The position numbers and the translations under genes are program-made. A stretch of DNA of 64,000 nucleotides from Lepisosteus oculatus. Lineage: Eukaryota > Chordata > Actinopteri > Semionotiformes > Lepisosteidae. The DNA lies in the NCBI RefSeq assembly GCF_040954835.1, contig NC_090698.1, positions 54,136,284 to 54,200,283 of the forward strand, given 5' to 3'. The notes beneath the pieces are model-generated. The model was not told where the DNA came from. It made no database searches and saw only the letters and a program-made list of their open reading frames with translations. Numbering within the stretch: position 1 is the stretch's first letter; the number at the start of each line of letters is the position of its first letter. Positions 12,797-25,200 of this stretch are shown in pieces.

Positions 12797-13195
12797 TTAG
12801 TGAACGCATACTAAACACAGTTTCCACTGTTTTCTGCTTTCACTGCTGCAAATAATAGATATGATCTGTGGGAAATTTTGTAGGGCTTCCAGCATGACGA
12901 TGTCTTCTGCTTCCAAGTTTGTTCTTCCTATGAGCCTGCTGAGCAGCTCCCGTACAGCCCCTGTGCTTAGCTGTGCGCTGATTTCCGGAAGCTCTTCGCG
13001 CAGCCGAACTGATGCTGGTGTATCGACCAAACATGCGCATGGCTGACAGAACCTTCAGTCTATCGTTTCTAATTCTGTCAAAGTTCGTCACCATTGCTTG
13101 TGCGGGTTCTGCAAAACTTTCTGGCGAATCATTAATCACTGCCATAAGTTCATCACACATGTCTTGGAATTTCTGTTTAATTGTAGAGAACTCAT
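12797..13195 (-). pseudogene. CARF-like gene, last exon with apparent frameshift
   Basis: After acceptor CTTTACTACACAG the frame reads NEFSTIKQKFQDMCDELMAV to about 13030. It then turns into an Arg/His-rich tail that stops at 12840. In the next frame a more protein-like sequence runs from 13030 to 12797: SVRLREELPEISAQLS, AVRELLSRLIG, EDIVMLEALQNF. A one-base indel near 13020-13045, or an assembly error, is the simplest reading. Which end is used is not known. Confidence 0.5.
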
Positions 13196-16100
13196 CTGTG
13201 TAGTAAAGACAAAAGTTAAAAATTTTAATGTTTTAGAAATTATAAAACTAAGAAAAATATATATGCATATTACAAATGTAACATTTTTCTTCTAAAAGTT
13301 ATACAATAAATTTAATGTTCTTTATGGAACAATATATATAATATTATTAACGTAGCTAATTTCTATTTTTCTATTTTGTATTTTTAACATTTTTCAGGCA
13401 CACAAGTAGAACTGGAACATTTATTAACAACATTTATTAACATTTATTAATGACTCTTTGCAGACATACTCTTGTCAAACTGGAGTGTGGAATGGTCATC
13501 AGACACATTTGGTAAATTACTGGATGTCTTCAGTGCCTCAGAGTTACAAACTTTGGTCCCTTCTGAAAATCCAAGTTGACTGAATTTAAAATAAACACAA
13601 AATATTATGTATAGACGTAGAAATTAATGTGCTATTTACTCAAAATACAGTTTACTCTTATTTCTGGTAAGATCATAAACACAATGTTTTTAAGAACTAT
13701 AAAACAGTGTAAATATCTAAAATAAGAGAGAGCAGATCAACTAGAAACAGAGAAGGAAAAAAGGCTTCTTATTAAGGAATAAGCCAACAAAATAACTCAT
13801 ACAGTAGAAGCACAAAGGTCTTTATTAAAGAGCACTGGTATAGAAAAGACAGAAATGTTTAGAGTACTAGAAGCACTCAAGAAATAAATCTCAATGACTC
13901 AACTGTATCCTACCAATCACAAGAGATGTTATTACGAAGCCATTAAAGGAACTTTTTCAAAAGCTGCTCAAGACAGGGCAGTTCAGAAATCCAGGAATTG
14001 AGACTCTAGGTTTACAAATCTCATTTAGAATTTAAAAGCTTAGAACAAATTTACAAATGAAAAACTGAAATCAATTGGGCAGAGATAAAGAAGTTGAGTA
14101 GAGAATACTCAACACGCATTTAGAAAAGGTATGTCTTGTTTAACTACCTTTTAAGAAAATTGTATTGGTTAGTAAATAGAAAATACCACAGAATGGGTGA
14201 ATGTTCAAATTGAGGTGATAAAATTTTGGGAGTACTACAGGGATCTATGCTAGGACCACTACTCTTCCTTATTTATGTTAATACATCAAGATTTTGGGAT
14301 AATTAGTAAACTACTCATGTTTACAGTTTATACCAAAACAGGATTAGGAAACACTATATAAACAGCAATGAAATACAGAAAGATTTAAATAAAATTCATG
14401 ATTTGTCTATTTTGGAAATGCTGATCTTCAAGAGGTCACTTGAACAGGTTGTCAAGAGGTCAAAGAGGTGACTTATGAGACTTAGGGGTTTATAATAATA
14501 TTTTGTTTTCACTTTCTAACCATATACATTCCTGGATTCAAAGGAATGTCCTTAAACTGACAGGATAAAATAATTGAACCCTTTTAGTCTTAGGCAAGAC
14601 GACTATGAGCAGACCTGATCATACTATTCACAAGTGGGACACAAGTGTAAACTATATGAAGAAGACATGTCTTTACTTGAAAGTATAGAACAAGATATCC
14701 AGCCATCTTGTTGAAACCAATACCCTGGTGACTATTTTAAGAATAATTTGGATGAGATCCTCTAATCGAGTACCTACTAACTACCAAATATGGCCTCCTC
14801 TTGTTTGTAATTTATGTTCTTCTATTAAAGCCATTTGTTTTTAATTTCCAATGGCCTGAATTTTTCATTCTTAACTTTAACTTTTCACTTTCATTTCATG
14901 TTAGCCGAAGGTTTTCAGTTTGTTCTAATTAATGCCTATTCATTATTTCTCAACCCATACAAAAACATTTTACCATTTGGTAATTACATCTAATAAATCA
15001 TAGTTCACTTACCTATCACAGTACTGGAGTTCAGGGCAGATGTCTCCATCAGAAGAAATGTAAATACAGTTTTCAGAGGTCTCTATTTGCAGGTCATATT
15101 TCAGCACATCGGGAGCTGAAGACGTCAAGTGACCAGTCTCACAGAGCTGACTTAAGTGTCTCATGGCATCTTCACCAAAATCCCGATGTCGTGGAGCATC
15201 ACTGGCACATACGACATGGTTGTGTAAATTAGCCAGGCGAATAAGTGTTGGATAAAGAGGAACATGAGGATCTGTACTCCTGCAAATAATGAAGGGAGAG
15301 ACAGAAAAAAACTGAGTGAAGCTGCACTGCATTTTCTCAGTCTTTTTGACTGAAGTTCATCATTATACAAACATTATATTAGAGTAAAAATCTAAAAACA
15401 TAGGAATGAGTGGAATAAATTAATTGGACAATATCTACCCTGTATGATAACAGGTATCTAAGATGATCCAAGGAACTCATCCAATGTTTCTTGAAAGAAG
15501 CCAGAGTATTGGCTTCAACAACACAGCCGGGCAGACTGTTCCATTCTCCAGCAACACTCGACATACAGAAGTGCCTCCTGTTCTTGGTTTGAAAAGCAAG
15601 CTAAAACCACAAATGTCTATTTAAAATGATGTATTATTAGCCTACTCACCCACTCTGTCTTCCCTGGCTGATGGCAGTGCGAACCACTGTTATGTACAGT
15701 TTTGCAGGACAGTTAGTGTTTTTTGACCTTCTCTTATTATTTGCATTTGAAGACCGTGGCTTAGTATTGTGGTGGCACCTATAATCGGCCTGCACAAAAA
15801 TTAAACAGTGATTTAAAAAGTAACCATCCATCAGGTGAGATAGCTCTGTCAAAATGCATTCTCGGTAAAAGCTGTACCGAGCTGCAGTTTGGAAACATTA
15901 CGACATGGCATGATGATGGCTTTGTTAGAATAAGCATACAGCTGTAAACAAATTATGTTCCTAGGCCATAAAAAAGGCTGCACATGCAACTTGTGCCGCG
16001 GTCAGATTAACAAGCTGAGATCTACATGAGGGACTCGTGTTCCTCCGTGAGACTTCAGAAGACGATGAGGATGAGAAGAACGAAGCCAGCAGGAGACGGC

Positions 16101-17327
16101 GCACAAGCAGGAGAGACGGCTGGCAGGCGGAGGTTGACAAAGAAGCCCGGAAAAAAGGCCGACTGGACTGGGAAGCCAGGCGCAGTGAGGCCGACTGGGA
16201 ACCTGGAGACTAAAGGAGGACAGGAGAGCCTGCTGTGGAGGTGCTGACAGGACAGGGACGCCGCTAATTTCAGTGCTGACAGCCAGGAGTATCTGGAAGC
16301 CGAAAAGCAGCAACCTGGAGAATCTGGAGTCTTACCAACTAGGACCTGCACTACTCCTGGTATCTCAATGTCAGAGCACCGAATTAGTGTTTAGAGCTTA
16401 AAGGCAGTGACTGGAGGGACAACTGGACAATTGAGTTGATGAGGCTGGGGTGGAATGCAAGCACTCACGTTCGCAGCTACCTGTGGTAACTCAGGCAGCA
16501 AGCTGCTCCCAGCCTGGGTGTGACAACGTTATTTCAGAATACCAGTACTTCCTGGTAAAACCTGTGTATGTCCCCTGGTTTAGCAACAGAACTGGAGTCT
16601 ATAGCCATATGAAAGACAAGAGTAATTGTTTTAAATATCATCTCGCTTTGGCCATACATATAAATTAAACTTACTTTAAAGAGAACGCGCTGTTTTTTGC
16701 GTGGTCTACTTTTGTCAATCCTCCATGTCACATTTGTAGTTTCTCTCAAAACACGGAGCCACTGTTGCACTTCTTCCTCCGTTTTCGTTTGTACACGAAT
16801 CATGGCTTCAAAATCCAAGTGATCCTCGTGCTTTTTATTAACTGTGTACGAACACACGTGATAATTATAGCCCTTCGGAAGGTATTCCTATACAAAAAGA
16901 AAAGTTAGATAAGAACTGACTAACCTATATTTCAATACATGGAATGGTTAAGATCCATTTTACCTTTCACGTACACATTTTCACATGTATATTATGTTTT
17001 GGATGCCGTATAAATCTAAAAAGATTGTACTTACTATGCACAATTTCAGATATATTATTTTGGACTTTTCTAATGTGTATTTATATATGTTTAAAAGTTC
17101 TACCACTTAATATTTGTGTCAGTGAATGTTAAAAATTTTAGAAATATTAAAATTCTTGAAGAATACAAACCATGAGGTCTGGGAACTGAGTGATATTAGG
17201 ACAAGGGTTACTGCAGTCCTTAAACTTAATACTGTTCTTCACACGTCTTTTCAGGTTATCCTGATTCTTATGCAGCCTGACGTGCTGGTCAGAGTCATCT
17301 GGGTTGGCATTACATGTCTGTTCATCT
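12797..17327 (-). CDS. CARF/ALS2CR8-like zinc-finger protein, 5' end missing
   Basis: Six exons join with matching phases: 17327-17171, 16887-16675, 15789-15650, 15279-15013, 13579-13470, 13195-about 12840. The product is at least about 410 residues. Exon 1 as seen runs into FPDLM and exon 2 starts EYLPKGYNYHVCSY, which resembles the start of the ALS2CR8 domain of calcium-responsive transcription factor CARF. Exons 3-4 hold a WRKY-GCM1-type zinc site: YRCHHN, then TNCPAKL, then LHNH. Such domains come from Mutator-like transposases; many fish genes keep the finger without the transposase core, and no DDE or SWIM part is visible here. A nuclear DNA-binding role is inferred. The start exon was not found and should lie between 17.33 and 18.6 kb. 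The last exon appears frameshifted, so the gene may be decaying. Family assignment is from memory of motifs. Confidence 0.6.
13470..13579 (-). CDS. CARF-like gene, fifth exon
   Basis: 110 bases between acceptor TTTTAAATTCAG and a strong donor GTATGT. Low-complexity Ser-rich product (QLGFSEGTKVCNSEALKTSS). It enters in phase 2 and leaves in phase 1, fitting both neighbours. If the donor were skipped, the frame would stop at TAATAA a few codons later. Confidence 0.55.
14100..14830 (+). repeat. CR1-like LINE 3' half in CARF-like intron
   Basis: Broken frames show GVLQGSMLGPLLFLIYVN (reverse transcriptase block; the usual PQG reads LQG), then LRQDDYEQT and SQVGHKCKLYEED. The tail is AATATGGCCTCCTCTTGTTTG followed by TTATGTTCTTCT. 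Many stops and indels mark an old insertion, opposite to the host gene. Confidence 0.65.
15013..15279 (-). CDS. CARF-like gene, fourth exon (HNH half of zinc finger)
   Basis: 267 bases between acceptor TTATTTGCAG and donor GTAAGT. It encodes STDPHVPLYPTLIRLANLHN and H, giving the His-x-His pair of the finger, and then an acidic tail. Phase 2 in and out. Confidence 0.7.
15385..15600 (-). repeat. CR1-like LINE 3' fragment in CARF-like intron
   Basis: The minus strand reads SSVAGEWNSLPGCVVEANTL followed by ASFKKHW, the end of a CR1-type ORF. It lies wholly between exons 3 and 4 of the CARF-like gene. It shares GGCTTCAACAACAC with the fragment at 6.3 kb. Confidence 0.6.
15650..15789 (-). CDS. 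CARF-like gene, third exon (first half of zinc finger)
   Basis: 140 bases between acceptor TTTTTGTGCAG and donor GTGAGT. It encodes ADYRCHHNTKPRSSN, a basic loop and KNTNCPAKLYITVV. The C and CP residues are the first zinc ligands expected in a WRKY-GCM1/FLYWCH-like finger. Phase 0 in, 2 out. Confidence 0.7.
16675..16887 (-). CDS. CARF-like gene, second exon
   Basis: 213 bases, 71 codons, between acceptor TTTTTGTATAG and donor GTAAGT. It encodes EYLPKGYNYHVCSY, a basic-acidic stretch, then EEEVQQWLRVLRETTNVTWR and a basic end RPRKKQRVLFK. Both splice sites are good and the phase is 0/0. Confidence 0.7.
17171..17327 (-). CDS. CARF-like gene, first exon seen
   Basis: Acceptor TTGCTAG, then a frame DEQTCNANPDDSDQHVRL ... 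CPNITQFPDLM, then a weak donor GTTTGT. It enters in phase 2 and leaves in phase 0, so it joins exactly to EYLPKG of the next exon. The whole 157 bases are open. Confidence 0.6.
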
Positions 17328-18519
17328 CTAGCAATGACATAAATAATTCATTTGGAAAGTAAATCTTTATGAACATTGAGAACAATTGCATTAAAAAAAA
17401 CATTGGATTATATATCTTTTTATAAATATATCTGGTCAACAACATATAGGGCAAGGCAGGTTTTTGACGCTCTAAATAATATATAATACATATCTTGAAA
17501 GGAAAACGTCTTTATGCTCCAAGAGAAATGTCTCTAACTAAATCCGGCAGGGAAATCTGGACGCAAGAATTATTCAGAAGCAACACAAACATCAAATATT
17601 AAACCAACAAGAAGATCTCGAGAGGGGAAAAATAAATTAAGTATTTTGCATTTTTGATTTAACGATTTAACATACATTATATCATGAGTAACAACTTTAA
17701 TTCGCTGCATTGTTTCAAGAATGGATGGTTTGGGGGGTCAGAGTTAAAACTGACTTCCACATGCTTCAGATTTATATACCAAAAACTATTTTGACGTGAC
17801 AGTGCTCTTTCAGTGTGGCCCTGTTACAGTAACAAAACTCTTTGGAGCTTGAAAGGTTGAATATACTTTGTTTCAGGAAACCTATACATTTAAGAAACCT
17901 ATTTCTAGCCCCCACAGTGACCGAACCACACGTGTGACACTAATACTGTACATGCAATTAATTGGTTTATGTATTATTCTAAATTCCATATTTTTAACGA
18001 TTGAGTACGTAATTTACCCAAGTAATTGGGTAAATTAATCGCTCGCTTAACGTCTTCAACATGGGTGCAATTATCTTGTCTTCGCTTGTGCGCCCATTAA
18101 GGAGTTCAGGGCGGGGCTTCGAAATACTTAAAAAGAGATTTCTGCAGAGGAACAAATCATAGGATATGCTTTGTTAATAGTAATAATCTTATTTTCTTTA
18201 AAGATTTTTTCAGAATAGTACGTAACTGGAATAATGTTTTCACCCTTATCGATATGCTGCATAAAGTTTAGTCAGTACCAAGTGTGACAGGGCCTAGAAC
18301 TTAATCAGCAATTGAACTGGACCGCTACCGACTGTCACTGTCAGTCAACCCATGTCAACCAGTACATTTCAATTCTAAATTACACAAGTTAGCCTGCTAA
18401 CAAAAACACAATTATTTGCATGAGGCATAATTACAGTCTCTCTGTGTGGCTTGCCTCGCTTGCTTCTTCCATAATTCAAACTCTTACTGCAAACAGTAGC
18501 ATCATCTCCAATAACTGAA

Positions 18520-18800
18520 AACACTGACACCTTCTGACTCGCAGCCGGCGCTCTATCTGGCTACAGACAGACCCACAGCCGAAACCACACCAAGCCCACA
18601 ACAGTCGATGAATAATGACGACAGCAGACCCTTCAGTCTCCACCCACTGATTTAGAAGCGTTTCCGGGGTTGGAGGTCACTTCCGCTACTCGTTTTGCCA
18701 CGCAGGAGGTGCCGATTTGCTTACATCCGGGTGAGGGGGATTCGTGTTAAGCAGTGAGTTGTAACTGTAAGGATCCGGGATTTTATTTAATATCTGTGAT
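18520..18800. promoter_or_regulatory. Likely bidirectional promoter, TMED7 and CARF-like gene
   Basis: A GC-richer interval with several CpGs lies between two divergent genes. It holds an ETS-type site CACTTCCGC (18678-18686) and further CCGG/TCCGG motifs (TTTCCGGGG at 18661, ACATCCGGGT near 18724). No TATA box is evident. Placement between the TMED7 start at 19080 and the minus-strand exons suggests shared use; the transcription starts are not known. Confidence 0.45.
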
Positions 18801-19079
18801 GTTAGATTTTCTTAAAAGCGGTATTTACAACCGATATTCTCGAAGCATCGAAATCTCCCCCTTTTAAGCCGGTGTTTGTCCCTCTGTGTTATTTTGCAAA
18901 CCCATTGATATCCGGGTTCGGATTCTACATTGTGCATTCATTATTTGAATTTGTGTTACGTTTAACAAGTGTATAGCTGACGAACGCTGTTTTACACGGT
19001 ATTTGTCCAATATTAATGTGCAGGTTTACGAATACCAACTAGAAGGCGTCTGAATCGCTCTGCTGCCCCTGCTGTGAAG

Positions 19080-19241
19080 ATGTACAGTGGTAATGTCGGA
19101 GTGCTGGTGCAGGTGCTGTGGGCCCAGTTGCTGTTGGGATGGGTATGCGGCTCAGAGCTCACCTTCGAGCTCCCAGACAATGCTAAGCAGTGTTTCTACG
19201 AGGACATCACGATCGGCACGAAGTGCACCCTGGAGTTTCAG
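19080..19241 (+). CDS. TMED7: TMED7 coding exon 1
   Basis: 54 codons: signal peptide and the first GOLD strand, ending CTGGAGTTTCAG before donor GTAAGA. An upstream in-frame GTG at 19074 is not a likely start. Confidence 0.93.
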
Positions 19242-22200
19242 GTAAGACTGTTTTTATGTATTAAAGTGCGCCTCCTGCAAATAAATTCACTGCAAGATGG
19301 ACGCGACCTTCTTTTAGACTGAGAGGAGTGTTACCAGTACGCACCCACCTTGACAGTCTTAGCGTATTGCACGTTTTAAACCCTTATCCTGAGGTGGGAG
19401 ACAAAGTTTTGTGAACGGGAGTCTTAGTGGTAGGAGACCTTGAATATGGAGCTGCTACTTCTCTCCATAATTCCAGGACGCGTTGAAACAGGTCAGGTTT
19501 TAAAGTTGGTCTTAAATGGAAAGGCATTAAGTACCGGTGTTAAGTATAGAATTAGAGCATCCATAATAAAAGGTGGCGAAATAAAACTTGAATGTGCTAC
19601 TATCTAATCGTTAGGGAAGACATTTCTAAACTCCCTGCTAACTAAAATGTATTTTACACTTTTTACATTTTCTTATGTAAAAGTATATACATCCCTCGTC
19701 TGAACACTCTTTCCATTCAAATTCAGTAAAAAAAAATCTGAAAACAAAGAGCTGATCAGTAGTGTTAAATGTGACTTAGCAGTATATACTGATCATTAAA
19801 AGGATATTAGTCCATTTATATATTGTGTTTGTAAAGATAGCAATTACTACATTATGTTTTTAGATAAAGTATGTGGATTTTGCATTTGACTAGAAAGACT
19901 GCATAAGCACTTATTTACCCCATTGGTAAGAGCTGACTGGGAACAGGCGATGGAGAAATTTAATCTTTTGCATGTTAGGCTTGTTGAAAATCAAGAAAGA
20001 AAGAGAAAGGAACCGCTTTGCCCAACTAATCGGGACAATAGTGCCGTTGGTATGTTGTAGACTGAAGTTACTCACACCAGGGGTTTTTACAGCCAGTCTT
20101 CTAACCTAGCAAGATGTTAAGCCTATAACTACGTCCCTGACAGGCCATGATCTAGGAGACCATGAGTCATGATATCTTGCCAGAAGTGATGGGGAGGACA
20201 GAGGTCTGTTCAGGAGTGTATAGCCCAGGGCTACTCCTGTGGCAGAGGCTCATGCCTTCTTTTTTTGCATAACACCTTGGAAACTGTAGTCTGATGAGGG
20301 GATGTGGCTCAGGTATCCACTGAGCCTAAATTACCTGTATGTTCAAAAATACCAACAGGCATTCAAAAAGTAATCTGAGTATTGAAACCAATAGCATTTG
20401 TTGCGACAGAAAAAGTACATTGTGAAGGCAAAGGAAGATTCACAGCAAATGTAGGATTGATTTTCAATAGCCCTGTTAGGGGAAGGCCATGAGAAAATTT
20501 TTAAAGCCAACAAAAATTACATCATTCAAAGAGCTCATCTTTCATTAAGGAACATTCTAAGCAAATCCAGAATAGCAGCTGGATCATGGTGAAAAGCACT
20601 AATCATGGGAAGGGTATAAGAATTTACAAGGCATTGAATAACCCCCAAAGCACAGAAAAATCCTTTTTAAAGAAATGGCAAAAACATGGCATAACTGTGA
20701 ATCTGTGCAAAACAGGGTATCAAAAAGTGAGTATTTGGGTGAAAAGGGCACTAGTGAAGGGATTCGAGTTTTTCCATGGTTGTGGTGGGAGAAACTGCGC
20801 ATAGGACAACAATTGCCTGGGTGCTTCAGAAATCTGGACTTCATGGGAGATTGGGCAAAAGGAAAGCCATTGTTGAAAACAGCATAGAATCTCCACTAGT
20901 TTGCCAGAAGGCGTGTGGGAGACTCTGAGACCAATTGGAAGATTCTGTAGTCCGACCTTTTGGCCTCAATGCAAAGCACTATGTTTGGCTCAGCCATAAC
21001 ACTGTACGTCATCCTGAGAACACCATCCGTACTGTTAATAATAATAATAAACTTTATTTTATATAGCGCCTTTAAAGGTGGCTTCTCAAAGCGCTTTACA
21101 GGATGACAATAACAATAAATAAGAAGACTACAACAATAAATAAGAAGATTTCACAAGATAAGACACAGTTACAATTACAACAATACAACAATAACAATAG
21201 AGGAGACCGTGGAAGGTGGTACTAAGAAGAGCAGAGGGGTGAAGAATGGAACCAGTTAAGTAAAGGCTTTTCTGAAGAAGAGGGTTTTGAGTCTGGATTT
21301 GAAGGAGTTTAGAGAAGGTGACTCTCTGATATCCTTGAGTTCCAGAGCCTGGGGGCATAGCAGGAGAAGGCCCTGTCGCCCATACAATGTAGACGGGCTT
21401 GGGGGGCAGAATTTGAAGAGCGGAGGTTGCGAGGTGGGGAGTAGGGCTATAAAAGTTCAGACAGGTATTGAGGTGCCAAGCCATGTAAAGCCTTATAGGC
21501 GAGCAAGGTAAGCATGGTAATAGCTGTATTATACTATGGGGATGCTTCACTTGTCGGGGCCTGGAGATCTTGTGAAGATAATGGGCAAATAGATGAAGCA
21601 AAATATAGAGAAATATAGAGAGAAGTCCCAGAGCCTGCCGCAGTCTGCAAGAGACCTGGGACGTGGGAGAATATTCATTTACCGGTGGGACAGTGGCCAA
21701 AGCCAAGCTGGAGTGACTGAAAACCCCCCCAAAAAAGTCAATGTTGTGGAGTGGCCCAGTCTAAACTTGGACCTCAATCCAATTGAGAATCTGTAGTAGG
21801 AGTTGAAAATCGTAGTTCGCCAATGGTCCCTATCGAACTCGAGAGAGCATGTGAAATTTTACAAAGAAGAATGGGCAAACATTGCAGTGTCCAGATGTGC
21901 AAAGCTAATAGAGACTTATCCAAGAAGACACATGGCTATACTTTCTGCCAAAGGTGCTTCTACCAAACGTTAATACTTATGCACTCAGTTATTTTTCTGT
22001 TTTATCTCTGTAATTTATTAGCATCAGTAGAATTTTGTTGTCGTTTTAATCTTTTTTTGTGTTGATCAGTGGCACAAATCCTGATGAAATAAATTATGAT
22101 TCCATGTTGTGACACAAAGTGTAAAAAAAAAGTCCAATGGGAGTGAATACTTTTGATAGCCACTGTAGAAACTAGTCCATATGAAATCAGTCACCAAAAT

Positions 22201-25200
22201 TCTCACCATGCATTTGTTGATTTGCATTCAATTTCACAAATATGTTTAACATTTGCAGAAATTATAACTGTGATTATTAGATGCGAGTGACATCTTATTC
22301 ATTGACACATTTGACACATTCCTGGCACCACCTAACTTTAAAGTCCTATGAAGGGGGGATACAAATAAGGGGACTTGGGCTTGTATAAACCTGTCGAATG
22401 GAGCTGTAGTGCAATTCCATGAAGAGTGGTCTGGGTCTGACTTTGGATTTTTAGTTTTTGATATCATAGCCAGTGAACTAACTGAATCCTGTGATTGAAG
22501 TGGCTAATTTCACACCTAATATAATTAAAGTTTTTCTTCTATTCAGTTACCATTTTCTATTATTTCCTAGTTGTAGTAAACTGCTCTAGTAAATTGCAAT
22601 GTTTTTATTACTTTACCGATGTGGTCCATTAATATGGGGGACCAAAACAAAGAGGTGAGCTAAAAAACCTAAACAGGGTTGTAAAAGTTTATTTTGCATT
22701 GCTCTCCAGTAGTTTAAGCACACAAATTTTAATATATATATACAAGTAGTTTTATTGCATTTTACAGCATTACCAGCATACTGGTAGATGCAGACATTTT
22801 GTTACCTGTATCTGCCATAGTGTTGGAGCCGTTTTTTTGAAATACAAAATCCCCCAACCCCCTTGTTTGGCAATGTCCCAAAAGTGATTTAGCCACTCTT
22901 TTGTATTTCCTATTCATTTCAAGTCAAACCAGTTGCTGCGCCTTATTATGGCTCAGTCAAGGGAAATTTGTCTGGTAGGTAATAGCCTAAGGGAATTAAG
23001 ATAATTTTTTTTTCAGAATAAAAATGACAGATGGTTTTGACCTTAACAGTCCCCCAATGCAAACTTAATTCTTCAGATAATCAGAGTCGGTCACTCCGCT
23101 TGAGATGGCCTGCAATTGCTTTTGGATTAAATACATTGTAGTTTTGTTGTTTTGGGGTTTCTTGTTTTCCATTTTATATAGGGCACCTTTCAATATTATT
23201 ATTGAAGTACGGTGTGCATCGTATAGTCTCTTAAATTGTTGGTAGTGTTCTGCATTTATTGTTTATTTTACATACCTCTACATGAAAGGCATTTAGAAGC
23301 AAGTACATCTCCACTGAGGCTTAATTGATGTATATATTACACCGTGAGGATTACAATAAGGGTCTGTACAAATATGATTTCATATGATTATGATTTAATA
23401 GGCCAGATTTTAAACATTTATATGGACAGCAGAAGATAAAGCCTGGTTTTACTAAAATAGTTTGTCTTTCTGCTTTCTTTACTTTTAATGCATCCAGACA
23501 ATTGTAATTAAGGTGTCTTCATATTACAATAAAAAATATTAGTACCTTTATTTAAGTGCTGTAAATCTGTAGAAAATTATTAGGGGATCTAAGCATCAGC
23601 TGCTCCAGTCTACCGACTTCGCGTTTTAATAATGGTTAATGCAGCTTTTATCCTTGATTGAATCCTTAAAATAACTTCCATTAGAATGATTGGGAATGAA
23701 AATTTAGAATCTGAAGAATCTCATTTGCATGTAATGGATTGATATAATTTAAAATAGGGACTTAAAAAATGATGTGTAATAATGCCTTATGTATAGTGCT
23801 TTGATCCTACTTGAATTCTCAGTATCCTGAGCCCAGAAATCCCACATGGGGTAATGATACCAAAATGGAAAGGTGTTCTCAAGCCTCCTGTAACATGAAC
23901 ACATTTAAAGAGAGGTTCCTGCAGCTCTGCCAAAATGTGAACCTGGCTCAACGTATAAGGATGTTTTATTCTTAAAGCTCTCACATGCATCTTCTTCCAT
24001 TTCAACGTTTAATTTTTTCACTTAAATGTTGAAGGTGTCGTGTATAATGTAGACAGAATAAATATTTTTATTATATTCATATTTTTATAGATTGAAATTA
24101 GTTTATCCGTTTGTTGCCTTATCTGATCTTAAATTGTAAATGAGATGGGACCATACTGCCCATGTATCTCATTTGTTTGCTAGGATCTAAATGATCCCTG
24201 GCCCATACTGTCTAATTCCTGAAATTTCAACAACATTTCTGGGTTGCTTATTCTAGACCCCCAAGTGTCTTCCAGTCTTCCTTCGAAATACATGCTACCT
24301 GCATGCAAATGCCTGCATTTGTCTACATTAAACATAATCTTCCATGTGTTTTCACAGTCTCATTTTTTAAATTTAATTTGCTGCTTCTACTGTTTGGTAA
24401 TGCTTGTAATTTGGTATTATCTGACAATTTGACTAATTTACTAACTATACTACAACATTGATGTAAATTAAAAAATACAGATTCTTTGGGTTCCGGTAGT
24501 CCTGGGGTTTCAGAAGACTTTATCAAATTATTTCAGAAAGATAAAAATGTACTGTACCATACCGCGTGCTCTGTGTCCATCAATTTATATTGTCTCTTGT
24601 TCAAAAAGCGTACTTTTTAAAATGTATCTTTATCGTCTGTTTTCCATATAGGTGATCCTCTAGTTTAGTTCTAATTGCTTCCATAAGTCAAACCCAGTGG
24701 TCAGTAATTACTTGGCTCAGTTTTCTCTCTCTTCTTGTGGATGTTTTATTATAAATTCTCTAGTCCCTGGATGCTGTTCCTGTCTTGGATGGCTAGTGGT
24801 GTATAGCTAAATGTAATGTATTTCTTCACTCCAATTTGTATTAAATGTGTTTTTAATTATAATTCTATGGTAGAAATATTAGTAATGCCACTACTGTGGT
24901 GACCCAATGAAACCCTCATGCATCAGTCATGTATAGGAAACAGCGGTTGGGAAGGCATCCCAAATGAAACCACTCTACAGGTGACTGCCAAAATAATGAA
25001 AACCGCAACATAAAATGTCTTAATAGAACGCTGGGCTCTCATGAGCTCCCGTGACAGCTTCTCTGTATCTTTGCATAGATTCTACAAGTGTCTGCTGGAG
25101 GGATGCAACACCATTATTTCCAGAGAAATTCCATAATTTGTAGTTATGTTATGGTGGGGTGGAAAATGCTGTCTTAGGAACTGCTCCAGACTCTCCTATA

